Assembly: GCF_000335475.2 (NCBI RefSeq)
Contig: NZ_ANAH02000008.1
Coordinates: forward strand, 186,001-250,000
DNA length: 64,000 nucleotides
Source: Cystobacter fuscus DSM 2262
GTDB taxonomy: Bacteria > Myxococcota > Myxococcia > Myxococcales > Myxococcaceae
Direction of reading: 5' to 3'
Shown here piece by piece: positions 32,759 through 41,250 of this stretch. The notes beneath the pieces were generated by a model. The model saw nothing but the letters and a program-made list of their open reading frames with translations, was not told where the DNA came from and ran no database searches. The translations under genes and the position numbers were made by a program. The first letter of the stretch is position 1, and each line of letters begins with the position of its first letter.

Positions 32759-33229
32759 TCAGACTTCCTCGTCGGGCATAAGCGTGCACAGCAATTCGTC
32801 GTCGGGCCCGAGGGGGAGCCAACCGGGGGGCGGTGGCGTGGCAAGGAGCGCATCGCCAGCCCTCCTTACGTGCTCCTCATGGGTTGTTGGGGTGAAAGCA
32901 GACCACGAGCCGAGTGCCTTCGCGATCTTGAAACGGTTTGCGTCGTCCAGCACGGCAGGCCAGCCGTCGGGGAGACACTCCAACAGTTCACGTACGAATT
33001 GACCGCGCACCAAACGTGTGACCTTGCGGCTTCGCTCAGCTTCGGCGACCAACCCGCTGAACACCTGCACTGCCGCGATGTCATCAGGGCCAAGCTCGTC
33101 CGCCAGTTCCACCAGCGAAGCGGTAGGGCGCGCCTCGGCGAAGGCGGTAAGCGAGTCGTAGCCGCGCTCGCGGACCCGCTCGTACAGGCGCGCTTTCACA
33201 TTGCCCTGCCAGGCACGTCCGTCGCTCAT
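32759..33229 (-). CDS. Small soluble protein, tandem copy 2 (putative Sit-type immunity)
   Basis: 156 aa paralogue of the gene at 33252-33722, same length. The first 30 residues are nearly the same (MSDGRAWQGNVKARLYERVR), as are LDDANRFK and the end PDDELL-LMPDEEV. The middle differs. ATG 33229 follows GAGGAGAGG. No signal peptide. Proteins of this type accompany DUF2380-type lipoproteins in myxobacteria, and I infer an immunity role from that; some database entries for the family carry a NUDIX label, but I see no Nudix box. Confidence 0.6.
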   Translation of the reverse strand: MSDGRAWQGNVKARLYERVRERGYDSLTAFAEARPTASLVELADELGPDDIAAVQVFSGLVAEAERSRKVTRLVRGQFVRELLECLPDGWPAVLDDANRFKIAKALGSWSAFTPTTHEEHVRRAGDALLATPPPPGWLPLGPDDELLCTLMPDEEV

Positions 33230-33251
33230 GGTCCTCTCCTCGAGGTGAAGC

Positions 33252-33722
33252 TCAGGCTTCCTCGTCGGGTAGAAGTGAGAGAAGCAGCTCGTCATCAGGG
33301 CCGAAAGGCCGCCACCCTGGAGGAGGAGGCATGGCAAGAAGAGCTGTCCTGACCTGCCTGGCACGCTCCTTATGAGTCTCGGGGGTGTAGGCAATCCACG
33401 AGCCAATCGCCTCGGCAACCTTGAAACGGTTCGCATCGTCCAGCACGAGTGGCCAACCGTCGGGAACGCTCTGGGACCACAGGCGCGTGAATACATCGCG
33501 CACAAACCGCGTGACCTGCTTGTGTCGCTCCGCCTCGGCAAGCAGCCCGCTCAGCACCTGTACCCCGGCGACGTCATCCTTGCCTAGTTCCTCGGCCAGC
33601 AAATGTAGCGGAACAGCAGGGCGCGCCTCGGCGAAGGCGGTGAGGGACTCGTAGCCACGTTCACGAACCCGCTCGTACAGGCGCGCCTTCACGTTGCCCT
33701 GCCAGGCACGTCCGTCGCTCAT
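33252..33722 (-). CDS. Small soluble protein, tandem copy 1 (putative Sit-type immunity)
   Basis: 156 aa. It overlaps the lipoprotein gene by four bases (ATGA), so it is translationally coupled to it. The N-terminal 27 residues are almost identical to copy 2; residues 28-80 and the stretch after LDDANRFKVAEAIGSW diverge more. It is predicted to be cytoplasmic, mostly helical and acidic at the end. Its place directly after a toxin-like lipoprotein is the basis for calling it an immunity candidate. Confidence 0.62.
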   Translation of the reverse strand: MSDGRAWQGNVKARLYERVRERGYESLTAFAEARPAVPLHLLAEELGKDDVAGVQVLSGLLAEAERHKQVTRFVRDVFTRLWSQSVPDGWPLVLDDANRFKVAEAIGSWIAYTPETHKERARQVRTALLAMPPPPGWRPFGPDDELLLSLLPDEEA

Positions 33723-35191
33723 CGTCCTCTCCACGAAACAAAATCCATTGGAATGTAATAGTCCTTCATACGCTTCGCGACTGTTCCCAGGACTTCGTTC
33801 CGCGTCAACATCCGGCCGGCCGTTGTCTCGGCTTCGTACAGCGCCTCCATGATCATCCGGTTCCATTCGCCGGGCCATTGGCGGCCCAGCTTCCAGTGTC
33901 CACCGCCGTGGATGGCCTCGTGGTGAGCTCGCTCCATCTTGATGCAGAACTCGTCGATATCCATCTCGCCGGTGAAGCCGCGCTTCTCGAACCACGCGCG
34001 GAACTCTTTGGGCATGACGTGGTGCCGCGGCGGCTCGGCCATGCCAGCCCCCGTTTTGCCCGTCTCGTGCATGGCCCCCACCTCGGGCCCATCTCCCAGC
34101 GCCTCGCGCACGCCCCTCGGCAGCTCGCCGTGCGCCCGCGCCAACATCACCTGGCCCGCCTGAATCCGCACGGCGGCACTGACGACAGGCAGGGAGAGGA
34201 CGCCCGCGCGCACCAGGTGCCGCATCATCTCCACCCACTCGGCGGAGACGACCATCCGCGTGCCCATCATCACGCCGTCGCCTCCTACCGTCAGGCCGAT
34301 GCCGACCAGGGCGGGAGCGGACAGAGGCACCGAGGGCAGCGAGAACCTCATCGTCGAGAGCATCGTGGCGGTCTCGATGGCTTCCTTGAGCACCAGCGCT
34401 TTCTGGAGGTTCTCCGCCGCCACGCGCATTCTCTCCACGGTGGCCGCGAATTCCTCCGTGAGGTGGCCTACCAACGGGGGCACGTCTCGAGCCGCGGCCT
34501 CCACCTGCCCGTGCTCCCGGGAGGAGAGCGCCGTCATGGCGGGCTCGAGCATCTCCTGCCAGCGCCACATGTCCGCGAACATCCTCTCCACGCTGTAGAA
34601 GTGCTGGGTGAGCACGGCGTCGGCGAGGTGGAGGAAGTCGACCCAGGCGGCGAGCAGGAGCGAGCCGAGCAGGGCGGCCTCGAGCCGTGGGCCGGCGAGG
34701 CGCAGCAGGGCGAGTTGCATGTCCGGGTCCTCCACCTCCGAAGCGGCGTTGGCCAGCCGGGTGGCGTCGGCGAGCTGGGCGTCCATCCACCGCAGTTGCC
34801 CGACGCCGAAGTCCACGTAGCGGACGAAGGCGCCGTTGCCGTCGCCAATACCGCGTCCACGAGCCTTGAGCCTGGAGAACTCGCCGGAGATGCGGCGGGT
34901 GGCGCCAGACACTTCGCGAAGGGCACCGCGAAACGCCAGTTGAGCCGCGAGTGCCCTCTGACGCACCTCCCTCCCCGCGCTGTCCGGGCCCGCTGCCACC
35001 TCCTCAAGGGAGGCCCGCCGGACGGGCCCCGTGGCCTCACCCGGCGTATAGCGAAAGCTCATCCCCATACCGGACGATGCGGAGAGTGACGCGCAGCCGG
35101 TGGACAACAGGGCCAGAGCGAGCAGAAGGCCCACCCACCGTGCCCACGAAGGCGAATGCCCCCAGGTGCGGCACGCCCACGCCTTCCGCAT
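33719..35191 (-). CDS. Sit-like polymorphic toxin lipoprotein with DUF2380-type C-terminus
   Basis: 490 aa. The lipoprotein signal ends in LALLSTGC (cysteine 33). Residues 60-360 are mainly helical. The C-terminal domain (about 387-490) has PPRHHVMPKEFRAWFEKRG, ERAHHEAIHGGGHW, PGEWN and a final IPMDF, matching the DUF2380-type domain of myxobacterial lipoproteins; its paired histidines resemble HNH/GHH nucleases. In M. xanthus such lipoproteins include SitA toxins that move between siblings by TraA-dependent outer-membrane exchange. The two genes behind it would be the immunity part. ATG 35191 is chosen because it gives a compact lipoprotein signal. Confidence 0.68.
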   Translation of the reverse strand: MRKAWACRTWGHSPSWARWVGLLLALALLSTGCASLSASSGMGMSFRYTPGEATGPVRRASLEEVAAGPDSAGREVRQRALAAQLAFRGALREVSGATRRISGEFSRLKARGRGIGDGNGAFVRYVDFGVGQLRWMDAQLADATRLANAASEVEDPDMQLALLRLAGPRLEAALLGSLLLAAWVDFLHLADAVLTQHFYSVERMFADMWRWQEMLEPAMTALSSREHGQVEAAARDVPPLVGHLTEEFAATVERMRVAAENLQKALVLKEAIETATMLSTMRFSLPSVPLSAPALVGIGLTVGGDGVMMGTRMVVSAEWVEMMRHLVRAGVLSLPVVSAAVRIQAGQVMLARAHGELPRGVREALGDGPEVGAMHETGKTGAGMAEPPRHHVMPKEFRAWFEKRGFTGEMDIDEFCIKMERAHHEAIHGGGHWKLGRQWPGEWNRMIMEALYEAETTAGRMLTRNEVLGTVAKRMKDYYIPMDFVSWRGR

Positions 35192-35317
35192 ACGGTACTG
35201 GGAGGCCACTGGATACCCCTTTGTCAACGCGTTGGATCACGACCTGATCGCGACGCAGAGGAAGTATGCACGCTCTCCACCCAAGAACTCGATCACTTCA
35301 GCCTCGGGTTCGGTCCC

Positions 35318-35884
35318 TCAACGAAAGAATTCCGCGGGCACGGTGTCGAATCCGCGCGGCTCCGCCCTCGAGTGCGCCTTCGCGAGTTCCGAAGCACTCT
35401 CACCCGCGCGCAGGCGGCGGAGCAGCTCGCGAGGAGCGATGTCCACACCGATCGGGTTGCTCCCGTAGACCTCCGACTTCATGAAGCGCGCCGCGTCTTC
35501 CATTCGCGCGAAGTTGTCGACCTGCAGCTCGATGTGATTGCCATCCGGATCGCTATAGTAGAGCGACGTCGTCGGTCCATGGTTGACGCTCCAGAACGGA
35601 GTGATGCCAGCGTGTTCGAGGCGCTCGTACGTGGTGAGCAGCCCGGTGAGGTCCGCGTAGGTGAACGCGACGTGCTCCAGGCCGCGCGTCTTCGGTCCGG
35701 GCTGCTCGGTGGCCCCCGTGTTCACGATGCCGATGCGGTGGTGCTCGTCGTCGTAGGAGAGGAAACACATCTCCCCGTTTTCGTAGGACACGCTCGCTTC
35801 GAGCACCGCGAGGTACCAGTCCCGCATCTGCTGGAAGCGGCCGGTCTTCAGGACGATGTGGGCGAGCTTCGTGGGTGAACTCAT
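35318..35884 (-). CDS. VOC-family dioxygenase-like protein
   Basis: 188 aa glyoxalase/bleomycin-resistance/extradiol dioxygenase fold. Likely metal ligands are H9 (LAHIVLKT), H71 (GLEHVAF) and E119 (DPDGNHIELQ), the His-His-Glu set of extradiol dioxygenases. The C-terminal 60 residues are an extension. It may act on a catechol-type compound. It diverges from a TetR gene, and a palindrome lies 22 bp upstream of its start, so it is probably the TetR target. Confidence 0.83.
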   Translation of the reverse strand: MSSPTKLAHIVLKTGRFQQMRDWYLAVLEASVSYENGEMCFLSYDDEHHRIGIVNTGATEQPGPKTRGLEHVAFTYADLTGLLTTYERLEHAGITPFWSVNHGPTTSLYYSDPDGNHIELQVDNFARMEDAARFMKSEVYGSNPIGVDIAPRELLRRLRAGESASELAKAHSRAEPRGFDTVPAEFFR

Positions 35885-35905
35885 CGTATTCGTCTCCCGG
35901 GAAAA

Positions 35906-35921
35906 GCAACGTGACCGTTGC
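35906..35921. promoter_or_regulatory. TetR operator O1 (GCAACG-N4-CGTTGC)
   Basis: A perfect palindrome GCAACGTGACCGTTGC, 22 bp from the VOC gene start. The flanks GAAAA and CTTTTC extend the symmetry with one bulged base. Confidence 0.7.
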
Positions 35922-35953
35922 CTTTTCCGATGTAACCGGGGGCCAGGCGCATC

Positions 35954-35969
35954 GCAACGGTGGCGTTGC
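35954..35969. promoter_or_regulatory. TetR operator O2 (GCAACG-N4-CGTTGC)
   Basis: GCAACGGTGGCGTTGC has the same two half sites and the same 4-bp spacer as O1, 48 bp away centre to centre. It lies 33 bp before the TetR start, so it should control the TetR gene itself. Confidence 0.7.
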
Positions 35970-36001
35970 TATTTTTCCGTAGGCCGGGTACCTTCAAAGC
36001 C

Positions 36002-36652
36002 ATGAGGAGGAGGGACAAAGAGGAGTCCAGGCCCCCAGCCCGGCCCAAACAGCTTCGCGGCGAGGACCTCGAGGAGAAGGTGCTCGAGGTCGTGTTGAGC
36101 GAGCTGGACCGGGTGGGCCACGAGAAGCTCGCCTTCGAGCAGGTCGCCGCGCGAGCGGGCGTGAACAAGGTCACGCTCTACAGGCACTGGCCCACGAAGC
36201 TGGAGCTCATCCGGGCCGCGCTGCTGCGCGTCTCGGACGAGACACCGTCCCGGCCTGATACCGGGACGCTCCGGGGTGACCTCCTCGAGCAGTTCCGCGT
36301 CCTGCGCGCACAGGCGCGTAAGCCCTCACGCCGCGCGGTCTTCCGATTGCTGTTCGATGCGAGACCGGGAGATCCCATCGGGGAACTCGTGCACGAGCTC
36401 CGCCGGGAGAAGGATGCCCAGGTGATGGGCATCTACGCTCGTGCCCTCGAGCGCGGCGAGCTGCGGCCAGACGCCGACCCCCGGCTCATCCATGGCCTGC
36501 TCTTCGGCGCCGTGATCAGCTTCGAACTGCTTCGCTGGGGTGACGAGGAGAGCACGCCCGTGGAAGCCATGATCGATCTCGTGCTCGCCGGAGTGCGGAG
36601 TCCCCCCAAGGCGGTGCGGCGCCGCCCGGCGGGCGGCAGGCAGGCTCGCTGA
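36002..36652 (+). CDS. TetR-family regulator
   Basis: 216 aa. HTH region at about residues 35-70 (FEQVAARAGVNKVTLYRHWP). The C-terminal domain is of the TetR_C type with RGELRPDADPRLIHGLLFGA. ATG 36002 leaves both operators in the non-coding region; the longer frame from 35960 would overlap O2. It is divergent from the VOC gene and almost certainly controls it and itself through the twin palindromes. Confidence 0.85.
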   Translation: MRRRDKEESRPPARPKQLRGEDLEEKVLEVVLSELDRVGHEKLAFEQVAARAGVNKVTLYRHWPTKLELIRAALLRVSDETPSRPDTGTLRGDLLEQFRVLRAQARKPSRRAVFRLLFDARPGDPIGELVHELRREKDAQVMGIYARALERGELRPDADPRLIHGLLFGAVISFELLRWGDEESTPVEAMIDLVLAGVRSPPKAVRRRPAGGRQAR

Positions 36653-36762
36653 CCCGGAGCTCGGCCAGGCAGGCCGGGGCCAAGGGTGTGCACCCCACCC
36701 GCTCGCCTGCTGGGGTGACGTAGGGGACGAGGATTCCCTCCCATCACGACGCGACCCACCCT

Positions 36763-36780
36763 ATTGGCCGAGGGGCCAAT
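36763..36780. promoter_or_regulatory. Palindrome before treZ
   Basis: ATTGGCC, four bases, GGCCAAT: a perfect 7-bp inverted repeat ending 17 bp before the treZ start, next to its ribosome-binding site. It may be an operator or a hairpin controlling translation. Confidence 0.4.
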
Positions 36781-36797
36781 GGTGAAGGAAGGGGTTC

Positions 36798-38678
36798 ATG
36801 ACATCCACGGAGAGCCGCCGCCCCCTGGGGGCGCAAGTCCTGGGGAAGGGCCAGACGCGGTTTCGAGTCTGGGCGCCCCGCCGCCGCCGGGTGGACGTCT
36901 GTCTGCAGGAGGACAGGGGCGCGCGCTACCTGCCCCTCGAGCCTCGCGCACAGGGGTACTTCGAGGGCATCCACCCCGTCGCCCCGGGCAGCCTCTACAA
37001 ATACCGGTTGGACGGAGGCGAGTGCTTCCCCGATCCCTGCTCACACTTCCAGCCCGAGGGGCCTCATGGTCCCTCGCAGGTGGTGAACCCCACGGGCTAC
37101 GCCTGGAAGGACGGGGACTGGAAGGGCATCACCCTCAAGGGTCAGGTCCTCTATGAGTTGCACCTGGGCACCTTCACGCCCGAGGGCACCTATGCCGCGG
37201 CGGCCCGCAAGCTGCCACTGCTCAAGGAGCTGGGCATCACCACGCTGGAGTTGATGCCGCTGCACACCTGTCCGGGCCGCTTCAACTGGGGCTACGACGG
37301 CGCACAGCTCTTCGCCCCCCACCCCGCCCATGGCGGCCCCGACGAGCTGCGGCGGCTGGTGGACGAGGCCCACCGGCTGGGGCTCGGCATCATCCTGGAC
37401 GTCGTCTACAACCACCTCGGTCCGGACGGGAACTACCTGTCCCAGTTCTCCCAGGGCTACTTCAACCCGAAGTACCCCAACGAGTGGGGAGACCCCACCA
37501 ACTTCGATGACGGAGAGGCCGCGGGGCACTCGCGCGAGTTCTTCATCCAGAATGCTTGTCATTGGGTGACCGACTATCACTTCGACGGGCTGCGCCTGGA
37601 CGCCACGCAGAGCCTGTATGACGCCTCGCCCCGGCACATCGTGGCGGAGCTCGTCGAGCGGGTGCGCGAGGCGGCCGGCAAGCGACAGGTGCTCATCATC
37701 GGGGAGAACGAGCCCCAGGACGTGAAGCTGGTGACGCCTCCGGCGAGGGGCGGCTATGGGGTGGATGCGCTCTGGGTGGATGACTTCCACCACACGGCGA
37801 AGGTGGCGGCCACGGGCCGCTCCGAGGCCTACATGCAGGACTACTGTGGCAGCGCGCAGGAATTGCTGTCGTGCGCGCTGCGCAACTCCCTGTTCCAGGG
37901 CCAGTACTACCAATGGCAGAAGAAGCCACGGGGCACGCCGCTGCTGCACACGCCGGCGCCCCACTTCGTCTTCTATCTGCAGAACCATGATCAGCTCGCC
38001 AATGCGCTCAAGGGCGAGCGGATGCACCAGCAGATGGGGCTCGCGCGCGCCCGGGCGATCACCACGCTCATGCTGCTGCTGCCCCAGACGCCCATGCTCT
38101 TCATGGGCCAGGAGTTCTTCGCCTCCTCGCCCTTCCTCTACTTCGTGGACCACAAGCCCGAGCTGCAGGAGTTGGTGCGCAAGGGGCGCAACGACTTCCT
38201 CTCCCAGTTCGCCAGCGCTCGTCACGCCCTGGAGCAGGAGGGCTACCAGGTCCCCTTCGGCGAGGAGGCCTTCCTGCGCTCCAAGCTCGACTGGAGCGAG
38301 CGGGAGCGCAACGCGGAGGCGCTCGCGCTCCACCGGGACCTGCTGAAGCTGCGGCGGGAGGATCCGGTGTTCGCGGCCCAGGACACGGCGCGGCTGGCGG
38401 GCGCGGTGCTGTCGAAGGAAGCGCTGGTGTTGCGCTACTTCGGAGGCGAGCGGGAGGGCGACCGGCTGCTGGTGCTCAACCTGGGCACGGAGCTGGAAAT
38501 GGCCCCGTGCCCCGAGCCGCTGTTGGTTCCGCCCCCGGGAAATAAGTGGCGCCCGCTCCTGGCTTCTGAGCACGTCCGCTACGGTGGCATGGGAAGCCCC
38601 CCGTTCGCGGAGGACGGCCGCATCCGAATTCCCGGACAGATGGCGCTCGTGCTCACGAGCGAGGAGGAGAAGAAGTGA
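36798..38678 (+). CDS. treZ: Malto-oligosyltrehalose trehalohydrolase
   Basis: 626 aa GH13 enzyme that releases trehalose from the end of maltooligosyl-trehalose. The N-terminal CBM48/E-set domain (FRVWAPRRRRVDV, LYKYRLDGG) is followed by the catalytic barrel: YELHLGTFTPEGTY, ILDVVYNHLGPDGNY, the nucleophile in HFDGLRLDATQSL, the acid/base in IIGENEPQD, and LQNHDQLAN. Its usual partner TreY is not in the window. It overlaps the next gene by four bases (GTGA), so both are co-translated. Role: trehalose formation from glycogen, relevant to desiccation and spores. Confidence 0.85.
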   Translation: MTSTESRRPLGAQVLGKGQTRFRVWAPRRRRVDVCLQEDRGARYLPLEPRAQGYFEGIHPVAPGSLYKYRLDGGECFPDPCSHFQPEGPHGPSQVVNPTGYAWKDGDWKGITLKGQVLYELHLGTFTPEGTYAAAARKLPLLKELGITTLELMPLHTCPGRFNWGYDGAQLFAPHPAHGGPDELRRLVDEAHRLGLGIILDVVYNHLGPDGNYLSQFSQGYFNPKYPNEWGDPTNFDDGEAAGHSREFFIQNACHWVTDYHFDGLRLDATQSLYDASPRHIVAELVERVREAAGKRQVLIIGENEPQDVKLVTPPARGGYGVDALWVDDFHHTAKVAATGRSEAYMQDYCGSAQELLSCALRNSLFQGQYYQWQKKPRGTPLLHTPAPHFVFYLQNHDQLANALKGERMHQQMGLARARAITTLMLLLPQTPMLFMGQEFFASSPFLYFVDHKPELQELVRKGRNDFLSQFASARHALEQEGYQVPFGEEAFLRSKLDWSERERNAEALALHRDLLKLRREDPVFAAQDTARLAGAVLSKEALVLRYFGGEREGDRLLVLNLGTELEMAPCPEPLLVPPPGNKWRPLLASEHVRYGGMGSPPFAEDGRIRIPGQMALVLTSEEEKK

Positions 38679-40711
38679 CCGCTGCGATTGAAAGCCCCAC
38701 CCTGCCCCGGTTGTCCTTCTCCTGGCCCGAGGGCGCGGAGCTCGCGGACGTGCTGACGCGCGAGTGGCTCGTGACCAACGGGCGCGGCGGCTATGCCTCG
38801 GGCACGCTGCCCGGGTGCAACACGCGGCGCTACCACGGGTTGTTCATTCCTGGCCTGGAGAAGAAGGGCCGTACGGTGATGCTGGCCCGGCTCAACGAGG
38901 AAGCGCTGGTGGGGGGCCAGAAGTACCGCCTGGACGTGGAGGAATGCGCGAATGGCACCCAGGTGGGCGGGGGCGCTCGGCTGCTGCGCGGCTTCCACCT
39001 GGAGGGCCTGGTGCCGCACTGGATCTACCAGGTGGGCGAGGCACGCATTCAACGCACGCTGTCACTCGTGCACGGAGAGAACACGCTCGTCGTGGTGTGG
39101 GAACACCTGTCGGGGCCCGAGGTGGGGCTGCGGCTGAGACCCTTCCCGGCCCTGCGCATGCACGACGACAAGCTGCACTCCACCCTGCTCGAGCCCTGCG
39201 TGCTCCTGTTGGACTCGCGGGTGGAGATCCGGGCGCGCGAGGAGGCACCGCCCATGCGGATGCGCCTCTATTCGTCCGCGCCAGCGCCGTTCGTGGGGTT
39301 GCGCCAGACGAGCGCGCAGCAGCTCTACCGGGTGGAGAAGGCGCGCGGGTATGACCACGTGGAGACACTGGTGAGCCCGGGCTACTTCGACTGCACGCTG
39401 CGCCCGGGCGAGTTCCTGGCGATGTGTGTCACCACGGAAGTTCCCGATGTCCTGGAGCGCAATCCCCAGGAGACGCTGTCGCTGGAGTACGAGCGCGAGC
39501 GGCGACTGCTGGTGAAGGTGCCCCCGGCCGCGCGCACGGGGGTGTCGGCGCGGCTGGTGCTCGCGGCGGATCAATTCATCATCGCGCCCACGCGGTCCAC
39601 GGACGAGGCGTGGGCGCGCGCGGTGGGTCAGGACGTGCGCTCGGTGATCGCCGGCTACCACTGGTTCACCGACTGGGGCCGCGACACGATGATCTCCCTG
39701 GAGGGGCTGACGTTGAGCACGGGCCGCCACGCCACGGCGGCGGCCATCCTGCGCACCTTCCATCACCACGTGCGCGACGGCCTGTTGCCCAACCTCTTCC
39801 CCGAGGGCGAATCCGAGGGCCTGTACCACACCGCGGACGCGACGCTGTGGTTCTTCCACGCCGTGGACCGCTACCTCCAGCACACGAAGGACGAGCAGTT
39901 GCTGCGCGACTTCTATCCGACGCTGGCGGGCATCATCGCGCACCACCAGAAGGGCACGCGCCACAACATCCGCGTGGACCCGAAGGATGGGCTGTTGAGC
40001 CAGGGCGAGGAGGGCTACCAGCTCACGTGGATGGACGCGAAGGTGGACGGCTGGGTGGTGACGCCCCGGCGAGGCAAGGCGGTGGAGCTCAACGCGCTGT
40101 GGTTCAACGCCTTGCGGCTGATGGTGGAGTGGTCCGAGCGGCTGGGCGAGGACGCGCGGCCCTACGCCGCGGCGGCGGAGCAGGCCCACGGGAGCTTCAA
40201 CCGGCGCTTCTGGAACCCGGCCACCGGGTGCCTGTTCGACGTGGTGGATGGCGAGAACGGCAAGGAGGATCCCGCGGTGAGACCGAACCAGGTGTTCGCG
40301 ATCTCGCTGAAGAACCCGGTGCTGCGGCGGGACAAGTGGGAGCCGGTGATGGCCAAGGTGCGCGAGCACCTGCTGACACCGGTGGGCCTGCGCAGCCTCG
40401 CGCCCGGACACCCGGACTACAAGCCGAACTACGACGGCGACCTGAGGGCGCGCGACGCGGCGTACCACCAGGGCACCGTGTGGGGGTGGCTCATCGGCCA
40501 CTACGTGGACGCGACGCTGAAGCTGACCGAGGACAAGCGCGACGCGCGAGCCGTGCTCGAGGGCATGAAACAGCACCTGGAGCACTCGGGCGTGGGGCAG
40601 ATCAGCGAGATCTTCGATGCCACGGAGCCCTTCCGTCCCCGCGGGTGCATCGCGCAGGCCTGGAGCGTGGCGGAGACCCTGCGCGTGTTCCTGAAGACGG
40701 ACATGCCCTGA
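38675..40711 (+). CDS. Glycogen debranching enzyme (amylo-alpha-1,6-glucosidase type)
   Basis: 678 aa. N-terminal domain with EWLVTNGRGGYASGTLPGCN TRRYHG, the sign of bacterial GDE proteins; C-terminal (alpha/alpha)6 barrel with YHWFTDWGRDTMISLEGLT, FHHHVRDGLLPNLFPEG, TADATLWFFHAVDRY and the end TEPFRPRGCIAQAWSVAE. It removes alpha-1,6 branches of glycogen. The start is GTG 38675, overlapping the treZ stop. Together with treZ it would turn stored glycogen into trehalose or glucose. Confidence 0.86.
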   Translation: MTAAIESPTLPRLSFSWPEGAELADVLTREWLVTNGRGGYASGTLPGCNTRRYHGLFIPGLEKKGRTVMLARLNEEALVGGQKYRLDVEECANGTQVGGGARLLRGFHLEGLVPHWIYQVGEARIQRTLSLVHGENTLVVVWEHLSGPEVGLRLRPFPALRMHDDKLHSTLLEPCVLLLDSRVEIRAREEAPPMRMRLYSSAPAPFVGLRQTSAQQLYRVEKARGYDHVETLVSPGYFDCTLRPGEFLAMCVTTEVPDVLERNPQETLSLEYERERRLLVKVPPAARTGVSARLVLAADQFIIAPTRSTDEAWARAVGQDVRSVIAGYHWFTDWGRDTMISLEGLTLSTGRHATAAAILRTFHHHVRDGLLPNLFPEGESEGLYHTADATLWFFHAVDRYLQHTKDEQLLRDFYPTLAGIIAHHQKGTRHNIRVDPKDGLLSQGEEGYQLTWMDAKVDGWVVTPRRGKAVELNALWFNALRLMVEWSERLGEDARPYAAAAEQAHGSFNRRFWNPATGCLFDVVDGENGKEDPAVRPNQVFAISLKNPVLRRDKWEPVMAKVREHLLTPVGLRSLAPGHPDYKPNYDGDLRARDAAYHQGTVWGWLIGHYVDATLKLTEDKRDARAVLEGMKQHLEHSGVGQISEIFDATEPFRPRGCIAQAWSVAETLRVFLKTDMP

Positions 40712-40788
40712 GCCACACCCCCGCCCTCCGGCTCCTCGGGCGGTTGCCACGGGCGCGAGAGCGGACCGTGCTAGAAGGTGGGGCCGCC

Positions 40789-40823
40789 GGAGACCCGGAT
40801 CCCGTTCTCGGGCCGGTGTCTCC
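40789..40823. terminator. Stem-loop after the treZ operon
   Basis: GGAGACCCGG (40789-40798) pairs with CCGGTGTCTCC (40813-40823) with one bulged base. It lies between the debranching gene and the monooxygenase-like gene and could end the treZ transcript. Confidence 0.35.
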
Positions 40824-40845
40824 TCGGCCCTCGGAGGAACACATC

Positions 40846-41148
40846 ATGTATGGTCTGATCGGAAGGATGATCGCCGCGCCGGGCAAGCGGGACGAGCTGC
40901 TCTCCGCGCTGAACGGCAGCATCGGCCACATGCCCGGATGCCTCAGTTATGTCATCGCGCTCGATCGCGAGCACCCGGATGCCCTCTGGGTCACGGAAGT
41001 CTGGGACAGCGCGGAGAGCCACAAGGCGTCCCTGTCGCTGCCAGAGGTGCGCGCGGCGATCACCAAGGCCCGGCCGATCATCGCCGGATTCGACAACCGG
41101 GTGGAGACGATCCCCGTCGGTGGGGTGGGCCTGGCGGGGGCGAAGTAA
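40846..41148 (+). CDS. Antibiotic biosynthesis monooxygenase-like protein
   Basis: 100 aa single ABM (dimeric ferredoxin-like) domain: MYGLIGRMIAAPGKRDELL, MPGCLSYVIALDREHPDALW and VTEVWDSAESHKASLS are typical. Such proteins act as small monooxygenases or quinol-binding enzymes, but many have unknown roles. GGAGG lies 9 bases before the ATG at 40846. The much longer frame that surrounds it is an artefact of high GC. Confidence 0.83.
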   Translation: MYGLIGRMIAAPGKRDELLSALNGSIGHMPGCLSYVIALDREHPDALWVTEVWDSAESHKASLSLPEVRAAITKARPIIAGFDNRVETIPVGGVGLAGAK

Positions 41149-41199
41149 CGGCGCGAGGACGCCCGCTCCCGCGAGCCCAGGCCGTTCGCTAGTGGGTAA

Positions 41200-41218
41200 T
41201 CGCCCGAAACACGGGCGA
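41200..41218. terminator. Short perfect hairpin TCGCCCG/CGGGCGA
   Basis: A 7-bp perfect stem with a five-base loop AAACA lies between the ABM gene and the acetyltransferase gene, 52 bp after the former. It may be a terminator or an operator of the downstream gene. Confidence 0.4.
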
Positions 41219-41250
41219 GGGCGCCAAGATGCCGCGCTACCCTCCCGCGC

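Noticed and set aside
33252-34790. 512-codon open frame including the small Sit-like gene
   Set aside because: The N-terminal part is a frame shadow of the lipoprotein gene; the real gene starts at 33722 with the same N-terminus as its paralogue.
39424-41148. 574-codon open frame ending with the ABM protein
   Set aside because: Only the last 100 codons (from 40846, with a ribosome-binding site) look like protein; the rest is a shadow of the debranching gene.
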